Below are positions 1 through 5,704 of a stretch of DNA of 5,704 nucleotides, one piece after another. The position numbers were made by a program, and so were the translations under genes. The notes under the pieces were generated by a model, which was not told the DNA's origin, searched no databases, and saw only the letters and a list, made by a program, of their open reading frames with translations. Position 1 is the first letter of the stretch. Each line of letters starts with the position of its first letter. Source of the stretch: NCEH01 sp002257205 (GTDB lineage Bacteria; Pseudomonadota; Alphaproteobacteria; Rhizobiales; Xanthobacteraceae); assembly GCF_043195105.1 (NCBI RefSeq), contig NZ_JBAFWO010000024.1. One strand, 5' to 3'.

Positions 1-1
1 T

Positions 2-15
2 GGGGTTTCGACCCC
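2..15 (+). promoter_or_regulatory. boxB-like leader hairpin of the rRNA antitermination site
   Basis: A five-base-pair stem (GGGGT pairing with ACCCC) closes on a TTCG tetraloop directly upstream of a boxA match. Known rrn leaders such as those of E. coli have the order boxB hairpin then boxA, and this arrangement matches. The first 13 bases recur exactly at 1751-1763 in the 16S-tRNA spacer, which argues for a conserved RNA element rather than chance. The role in antitermination is inferred. The window begins one base before the stem, so anything further upstream, including the promoter, is not visible. Confidence 0.6.
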
Positions 16-16
16 G

Positions 17-28
17 TGCTGTTTGACA
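17..28 (+). promoter_or_regulatory. boxA antitermination site in the rRNA leader
   Basis: TGCTGTTTGACA agrees with the E. coli rrn boxA consensus TGCTCTTTAACA at 10 of 12 positions. It lies just after the boxB-like hairpin and just before the left arm of the 16S processing stalk, where boxA is expected. In known systems the boxA RNA binds the NusB-NusE(S10) pair and keeps RNA polymerase resistant to Rho while it transcribes the untranslated operon. Function here is inferred from sequence and position. Confidence 0.7.
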
Positions 29-39
29 GGTTGAAGATA

Positions 40-69
40 GAAGAAAGAGAAACGTGGACGGCGGAGTCC
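40..69 (+). other. Left arm of the 16S pre-rRNA processing stalk
   Basis: These 30 bases pair in one unbroken register with 1843-1872, in the spacer after 16S. Twenty-eight positions pair, including one G-U, with a T/T mismatch at 55 and an A/A mismatch at 65. The inner 15 bases at 40-54 pair perfectly. This is the long duplex that brings the two ends of 16S together and that RNase III cleaves in known bacterial rRNA maturation. It also shows that transcription starts upstream of position 40. Confidence 0.85.
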
Positions 70-198
70 TTGCGGGTTCTCGGGTTCGGAGGGTTTAGGC
101 CTTTCGGGTTTGAGAGCCGAGAATGACTTCGGCGGTCTAACGTAACTCCGGGCTTCGTTTATCCCGTGAGGGATATTTTGAAGTCCGTTCTCGTCAAT
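70..198 (+). other. rRNA leader, remainder (no gene)
   Basis: This is untranslated leader RNA between the 16S stalk arm and the hairpin at the 16S start. One nested hairpin is visible: TTCTCGG at 77-83 pairs with CCGAGAA at 117-123. Inside it 87-93 pairs with 100-106, with two G-U pairs. The rest (about 124-198) shows no gene or strong structure to my eye. No promoter-like -35/-10 pair or ribosome binding site with an open frame is evident. Confidence 0.6.
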
Positions 199-240
199 GA
201 TGAGTTTAAGTTTCGTAGACTTAGCCAAATCAAACTCATT
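199..240 (+). other. Leader hairpin abutting the 16S 5' end
   Basis: ATGAGTTT at 200-207 pairs perfectly with AAACTCAT at 232-239, with a further G-U at 199/240. A weak inner AAGT/ACTT pairing sits at 208-211/219-222. The stem ends one base before the predicted mature 16S start, so it may help position the final 5' trimming of 16S. That role is inferred. Confidence 0.5.
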
Positions 241-1733
<1,493 letters not shown>

Positions 1734-1750
1734 GATCCTTCAGCAATATC

Positions 1751-1779
1751 GGGGTTTCGACCCTGTGCGCTCTTGGATT
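1751..1779 (+). promoter_or_regulatory. Second boxB-like hairpin with degenerate boxA, spacer copy
   Basis: GGGGTTTCGACCC at 1751-1763 is identical to leader bases 2-14, and 17 of 18 bases match over 1751-1768 versus 2-19. It folds into the same TTCG-capped stem (1752-1755/1760-1763, plus a G-U at 1751/1764). Downstream, GCTCTT at 1769-1774 matches the boxA core, but the aligned 12-mer at 1768-1779 matches the E. coli consensus at only 7 positions. A second antitermination site in the spacer is known in E. coli rrn operons. Here it would reload the complex after 16S, but the weak boxA makes this uncertain. Confidence 0.45.
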
Positions 1780-1842
1780 GTTTTAGAAACATCAGCTGGC
1801 CAGCGCGTGCTTTTCACGAAGCATCCTGGACTGGCATTTGCG

Positions 1843-1872
1843 GGACACCGCCGTCTTCGTTTCTCTTTCTTC
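1843..1872 (+). other. Right arm of the 16S pre-rRNA processing stalk
   Basis: This stretch is the partner of 40-69, pairing at 28 of 30 positions in one register (paired coordinates sum to 1912). With 16S looped out between the arms, it forms the expected RNase III substrate. The cut would separate pre-16S from the tRNA and 23S part of the transcript. Cleavage is inferred; the complementarity is directly visible. Confidence 0.85.
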
Positions 1873-1982
1873 GCGAACAAGCTTGACGCCACAGGGCGCG
1901 CCCGTCCGGTATTGCCGGAGTGGATGGGTCGGGAAAGGGTCTTCCCTTTTTCTGGTCATCGACTAAGGTGCGGACCGGTTTC

Positions 1983-2059
<77 letters not shown>

Positions 2060-2120
2060 CCATCCAGTCGGTCGATCGTCTCGATCCGTGCTTAGTTGCA
2101 AGTCATAAGTGATCTTCAAA
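2060..2120 (+). other. Spacer between tRNA-Ile and tRNA-Ala
   Basis: This is a 61-base transcribed spacer without a gene. A small hairpin, GATCG 2074-2078 with CGATC 2082-2086 around a TCT loop, is the only structure I can see. Confidence 0.6.
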
Positions 2121-2196
2121 GGGGCCATAGCTCAGTTGGGAGAGCGCGTGCTTTGCAAGCATGAGGTCGTCGGTTCGATCCCGTCTGGCTCCACCA
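2121..2196 (+). tRNA. alaT: tRNA-Ala, anticodon UGC
   Basis: This 76-nt tRNA decodes GCN alanine codons. The acceptor stem is GGGGCCA/TGGCTCC (2121-2127/2186-2192) with one G-U. It includes the G3-U70 type pair diagnostic for alanyl-tRNA synthetase (G2123 with T2190). The anticodon stem CGTGC/GCATG (2147-2151/2159-2163) has a G-U, and its loop TTTGCAA carries anticodon TGC at 2154-2156. The T stem GTCGG/CCGTC (2169-2173/2181-2185) has a U/U mismatch at its second pair. CCA is encoded at 2194-2196. The pairing with tRNA-Ile is the standard spacer arrangement. Confidence 0.98.
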
Positions 2197-2558
2197 TTTC
2201 CTTTGAAGTCATTGGGATGGTCGGTGGTAACGCTTCTAGTCTTGTTCGCGACAATCTGTTTCGTGTTTTCCTTTCATGTCGGCTGGTCCGACGGAGAGCA
2301 TGTTGCTGTCTGACATCGTAAATATGGCATTGTGTGATTTGCTTGGGAGAAATCCTGGGCGGGTCGCGACGGAGAGGAGTTTATACTCTTGTCCGGACGT
2401 GATCATCGGGTGCTGACCGCACCGATATCGACAACAATGCGAAGCTGGTCTTTAAAAGAAGACGTTGATGCTTCTGAAAGGAAGGCTGCACTGCCGCAAG
2501 GCGGTGTGACTTTGCTTTGGAACGCTCTGCCGAGTGGTGGGCATCGACGATGAGAACG
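2197..2558 (+). other. tRNA-Ala to 23S internal transcribed spacer
   Basis: This 362-base transcribed spacer has no gene. Visible hairpins are GTCGG/CCGAC at 2278-2282/2288-2292; a 6-bp stem at 2375-2380/2385-2390 with loop TTAT; and an ATCGG(G)TGC/GCACCGAT stem with one bulged G at 2405-2413/2419-2426. There are also a GAAA-capped stem at 2471-2475/2480-2484 and a GCAA-capped 7-bp stem at 2489-2495/2500-2506. A boxA-like site lies at 2446-2457, and the left arm of the 23S stalk starts at 2537. Minus-strand open frames that overlap this region also cross rRNA and are not credible. Confidence 0.8.
2446..2457 (+). promoter_or_regulatory. boxA-like site upstream of 23S
   Basis: TGGTCTTTAAAA matches the E. 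coli boxA consensus TGCTCTTTAACA at 10 of 12 positions, as good as the leader site. It lies about 100 bases before 23S, where spacer boxA sites occur in known operons. No boxB-like GGGGTTTCGACCC precedes it. Part of it could be hidden in a small hairpin (GTCTT 2448-2452 with AAGAC 2459-2463). The functional call is an inference. Confidence 0.4.
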
Positions 2559-2564
2559 ATCAAG
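2537..2564 (+). other. Left arm of the 23S processing stalk
   Basis: These 28 bases pair in one register with 5361-5388 (coordinates sum to 7925). Only a C/C mismatch at 2548 and three G-U pairs (2537, 2541, 2558) interrupt the helix. The inner part, 2559-2564, is the 5' strand of 23S helix 1; the outer part is precursor sequence. Known rRNA processing places RNase III cuts in this stalk. Confidence 0.85.
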
Positions 2565-2693
2565 TGGAATAAGGGCATTCGGTGGATGCCTTGGCGCTAA
2601 GAGGCGATGAAGGACGTGGTACGCTGCGATAAGCTTCGGGGAGCCGCGAACAGGCTTTGATCCGGAGATTTCCGAATGGGGAAACCCACCTTC

Positions 2694-2757
2694 GATAATT
2701 AGAACTCCGAGGTTTCGACCTCGGAAACGAGGTTTAGGCTTCGGATTTCTAATTATC
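2694..2757 (+). other. Helix-9 intervening sequence in 23S
   Basis: The insertion folds as one hairpin in perfect register (paired coordinates sum to 5451). It has 11 bp at 2694-2704/2747-2757, 10 bp at 2706-2715/2736-2745 and 7 bp at 2717-2723/2728-2734, capped by GAAA at 2724-2727. Only two C/T mismatches (2705/2746 and 2716/2735) interrupt it. It sits about 135 nt into 23S, at helix 9. That is where Rhizobiales and other alphaproteobacteria are known to carry RNase III-excised insertions that fragment 23S into a 5.8S-like and a large RNA. The A/T-rich base of the stem differs from the surrounding GC-rich rRNA. Excision here is predicted, not seen. Confidence 0.88.
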
Positions 2758-3664
2758 ACATGAAGGTATCTGATCCTGAATACATAGGGGTTAGAAGCGA
2801 ACCCGGGGAACTGAAACATCTAAGTACCCGGAGGAAAGGACATCAACAGAGACTCCGCTAGTAGTGGCGAGCGAACGCGGATCAGGCCAGTGGCAAAGGT
2901 AAGACAATTGGAAGCCGTCAGGAAAGCGGCGCCTTAGAGGGTGATAGCCCCGTACAAGTCATTCGAACCTTTGTCCTCGAGTAAGGCGGGACACGAGAAA
3001 TCCTGTCTGAACATGGGGGGACCACCCTCCAAGCCTAAGTACTCCTTAGCGACCGATAGCGAACCAGTACCGTGAGGGAAAGGTGAAAAGCACCCCGACG
3101 AGGGGAGTGAAACAGTTCCTGAAACCGGATGCCTACAAACAGTTGGAGCCCAAGGTTCGTCCTGGGTGACAGCGTACCTTTTGTATAATGGGTCAGCGAC
3201 TTAGTCTGGCGAGCAAGCTTAAGCCGATAGGCGTAGGCGCAGCGAAAGCGAGTCTGAACAGGGCGTTCAGTTCGTCGGATTAGACCCGAAGCCAGGTGAT
3301 CTAGCCATGAGCAGGTTGAAGGTGCGGTAACACGCACTGGAGGACCGAACCGGTGCCTGTTGAAAAAGTCTCGGATGACTTGTGGCTAGGGGTGAAAGGC
3401 CAACCAAACCTGGAAATAGCTGGTTCTCCGCGAAAGCTATTTAGGTAGCGCCTCGTGCGAATACTCCTGGGGGTAGAGCACTGGATGGGCTAGGGGGTCT
3501 TACCGACCTACCAAACCTAACCAAACTCCGAATACCAGGAAGTACTACACGGGAGACACACGGCGGGTGCTAACGTCCGTCGTGGAGAGGGAAACAACCC
3601 TGACTAACAGCTAAGGCCCCCAAGTCGTGGCTAAGTGTGAAAGGATGTGAGAGTCCGAAAACAA

Positions 3665-3695
<31 letters not shown>

Positions 3696-4363
3696 TAAAG
3701 AAAGCGTAACAGCTCACTGGTCTAGGATTCTTGCGCCGAAAATGTAACGGGGCTCAAGCCACGCGCCGAAGCTTTAGGTTTGCACTTTGTGCAAGCGGTA
3801 GCGGAGCGTTCCGTAAGTCTGCGAAGGGACAGCCGTGAGGCATCCTGGAGATATCGGAAGTGCGAATGCTGACATGAGTAACGACAAACAGTGTGAAAGA
3901 CACTGTCGCCGAAAGTCCAAGGGTTCCTGCGTAAAGCTAATCTGCGCAGGGTTAGCCGGCCCCTAAGGCGAGGCCGAAAGGCGTAGTCGATGGGAATCAG
4001 GTGAATAGTCCTGAGCCAGTGGATGTGTGACGTATCCGGCAGATTGTTTGGGATTATTGGATTTCCCGGGCAGTTCATGGGTACCAGGAAATAGCCTCCA
4101 CGTAGCCCGTACCCGAAACCGACACAGGTGGACTGGTAGAGTATACCAAGGCGCTTGAGAGAACTATGCTGAAGGAACTCGGCAATTTACCTCCGTAACT
4201 TCGGGATAAGGAGGCCTCTAGCTTGGGCAACCAGGTTAGAGGGGCACAGACCAGGGGGTGGCGACTGTTTAGCAAAAACACAGGGCTCTGCGAAATCGCA
4301 AGATGACGTATAGGGTCTGACGCCTGCCCGGTGCCGGAAGGTTAAGAGGAGGGGTGCAAGCTC

Positions 4364-4460
<97 letters not shown>

Positions 4461-4714
4461 CGACTTCCCCGCTGTCTCCAGCATAGACTCAGTGAAATTG
4501 AATTCCCCGTGAAGATGCGGGGTTCCTGCGGTCAGACGGAAAGACCCCGTGCACCTTTACTGTAGCTTTGCACTGGCATTCGTGTTTGCATGTGTAGGAT
4601 AGGTGGTAGACGTCGAAGCAGAGGCGCCAGCCTTTGTGGAGTCACCCTTGAAATACCACCCTTGGAAATATGGATGTCTAACCGCGACCCGTCATCCGGG
4701 TCCGGGACAGTGCA

Positions 4715-4746
<32 letters not shown>

Positions 4747-4894
4747 CAAAGAGTAACGGAGGCGCGCGATGGTGGGCTCAGAGCGGTCGGAAATCGCTCG
4801 TTGAGTGCAATGGCATAAGCCTGCCTGACTGCGAGACTGACAAGTCGAGCAGAGTCGAAAGACGGCCATAGTGATCCGGTGGTCCCTCGTGGAC

Positions 4895-4942
<48 letters not shown>

Positions 4943-4971
4943 GATTCCCAAGAGTCCATATCGACGGAATC

Positions 4972-5098
<127 letters not shown>

Positions 5099-5125
5099 TG
5101 CCGTGGGTGTAGGAATATTGAGAGG

Positions 5126-5159
<34 letters not shown>

Positions 5160-5212
5160 TACCTCTGGTGGACCTGTTGTGGCGCCAGCCGCAGTGCAGG
5201 GTAGCTATGTAC

Positions 5213-5247
<35 letters not shown>

Positions 5248-5360
5248 ACCCACCTCAAAACGAGTATTCCCTTGAGAGCCGTGGAAGACCACCACGTTGA
5301 TAGGCCGGGTGTGTAAGTGCAGTGATGCATTGAGCTTACCGGTACTAATAGCTCGATTGG

Positions 5361-5388
5361 CTTGATTGTTCTCATCCTCGATGTCCAT
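5361..5388 (+). other. Right arm of the 23S processing stalk
   Basis: This is the partner of 2537-2564, with 27 of 28 positions paired including G-U. Bases 5361-5366 close helix 1 of mature 23S, and the rest is precursor. A short competing hairpin (CTGC 5394-5397 with GCAG 5402-5405) lies just outside. Confidence 0.85.
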
Positions 5389-5496
5389 GACGACTGCAAA
5401 TGCAGCCGCGGACACATCTCAAATACCAGCTTCGCACCTTCCCTCTAGACCGCGCATCGCGCCGTCCAACGGGAAATGCCTGAATGTCCTTCGCCG
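5369..5496 (+). other. 23S to 5S transcribed spacer
   Basis: About 128 bases without a gene. It holds the outer part of the 23S stalk (to 5388), a small CTGC/GCAG hairpin at 5394-5405, a CGCG/CGCG hairpin at 5451-5454/5458-5461, and the left arm of the 5S stalk from 5480. No tRNA is present. Open frames crossing this segment on either strand extend into 5S and are not credible. Confidence 0.75.
5480..5496 (+). other. Left arm of the 5S processing stalk
   Basis: CTGAATGTCCTT at 5480-5491 pairs perfectly with AAGGACATTCAG at 5618-5629. The register (sum 11109) is the same as that of 5S helix I, so the precursor stem runs from 5480 through the 5S terminal helix with mismatches only at 5492 and 5495. 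Such a stem presents pre-5S for cleavage, by RNase E in the classic E. coli case. Confidence 0.8.
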
Positions 5497-5612
5497 GCCT
5501 GGTGGCTATTGCGAGGAGCCTGAACCCGATCCCATCCCGAACTCGGCCGTTAAACTTCTCTGCGCCAATGGTACTTCGTCTCAAGACGCGGGAGAGTAGG
5601 TCGCTGCCAGGC
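5497..5612 (+). rRNA. rrf: 5S ribosomal RNA
   Basis: This is the small RNA of the large-subunit central protuberance, about 116-119 nt, the normal size. Terminal helix I is GCCTGGT at 5497-5503 with GCCAGGC at 5606-5612, including a T-G pair. Conserved interior segments include CCCGATCCCATCCCGAACTC near 5526-5545, GGCCGTTAAAC and GGGAGAGTAGG near 5590-5600, in an alphaproteobacterial style. The mature ends may extend one or two bases (5496-5614). It is the last gene of the operon. Confidence 0.96.
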
Positions 5613-5629
5613 CTGCAAAGGACATTCAG
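5613..5629 (+). other. Right arm of the 5S processing stalk
   Basis: AAGGACATTCAG at 5618-5629 is the exact complement of 5480-5491. Bases 5613, 5615 and 5616 also pair, with 5496, 5494 and 5493. The arm lies directly downstream of 5S, so the full stem encloses the 5S gene. Confidence 0.8.
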
Positions 5630-5664
5630 ACAGACCAGCACAATGCCATATCTACGAAGCAAAA

Positions 5665-5695
5665 CAAAAAGCCGCCCCAAAAGGGCGGCTTTTTG
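5665..5695 (+). terminator. Rho-independent terminator of the rRNA operon
   Basis: GCCGCCC (5671-5677) pairs with GGGCGGC (5683-5689) around a CAAAA loop, followed by TTTTT (5690-5694). The five A residues before the stem pair with the T tract and C5665 pairs with G5695, giving a 13-bp stem that can also act as a terminator for transcription arriving from the minus strand. It lies about 50 bases after 5S and closes the operon. Confidence 0.93.
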
Positions 5696-5704
5696 CGTTC
5701 GGGA

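Noticed and set aside
1931..1952. Terminator-like hairpin with a T tract in the 16S-tRNA spacer
   Set aside because: AAAGGG/CCCTTT with loop TCTT is followed by few free T residues, because the T run is used in the stem. It lies inside an operon with antitermination signals and before essential tRNAs, so true termination is unlikely.
4538..4541. Possible macrolide-resistance change in 23S
   Set aside because: The positions equivalent to G2057, A2058 and A2059 carry the usual G, A and A.

Overview
The window is one almost complete bacterial ribosomal RNA operon, all on the + strand: antitermination leader, 16S rRNA, tRNA-Ile(GAU), tRNA-Ala(UGC), 23S rRNA with a helix-9 intervening sequence, 5S rRNA and a rho-independent terminator. 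No protein-coding gene is supported; open frames on either strand are accidental readings of structured RNA. The promoter lies upstream, because position 1 already falls at the edge of the leader hairpin.

Organism: the 16S has alphaproteobacterial signatures (for example the GTGAAATTCGTAGATATTCG stretch near 871) and a short V3 loop of the Rhizobiales type. The Ile-Ala spacer tRNAs and the 23S helix-9 insertion also fit Hyphomicrobiales (Rhizobiales). From memory, the V2 region looks closest to the Beijerinckiaceae/Methylocystaceae side of that order. The family call is tentative and needs a database comparison.

Layout: 1-240 leader (boxB-like hairpin, boxA, left arm of the 16S processing stalk, other hairpins); 241-1727 16S; 1728-1982 spacer with a second copy of the leader hairpin and the right arm of the 16S stalk; 1983-2059 tRNA-Ile; 2121-2196 tRNA-Ala; 2197-2558 pre-23S spacer with a further boxA-like site; 2559-5368 23S, interrupted at 2694-2757 by a hairpin insertion; 5369-5496 spacer; 5497-5612 5S; 5665-5695 terminator.

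How it works: the RNAs are made as one transcript. BoxA-type sites would recruit Nus factors so that RNA polymerase reads through the structured RNA. Long inverted repeats flank 16S, 23S and 5S and bring the ends of each rRNA together for RNase III/RNase E cleavage. The helix-9 hairpin is expected to be cut out, leaving a 5.8S-like 5' fragment of about 135 nt and a large 3' fragment. No initiator tRNA gene lies between the 5S and the terminator, unlike in several other alphaproteobacterial operons.

I found no evidence of a previously undescribed system. The most notable points are the duplicated boxB-like module, the three in-register processing stalks and the helix-9 insertion, which has two competing folds.
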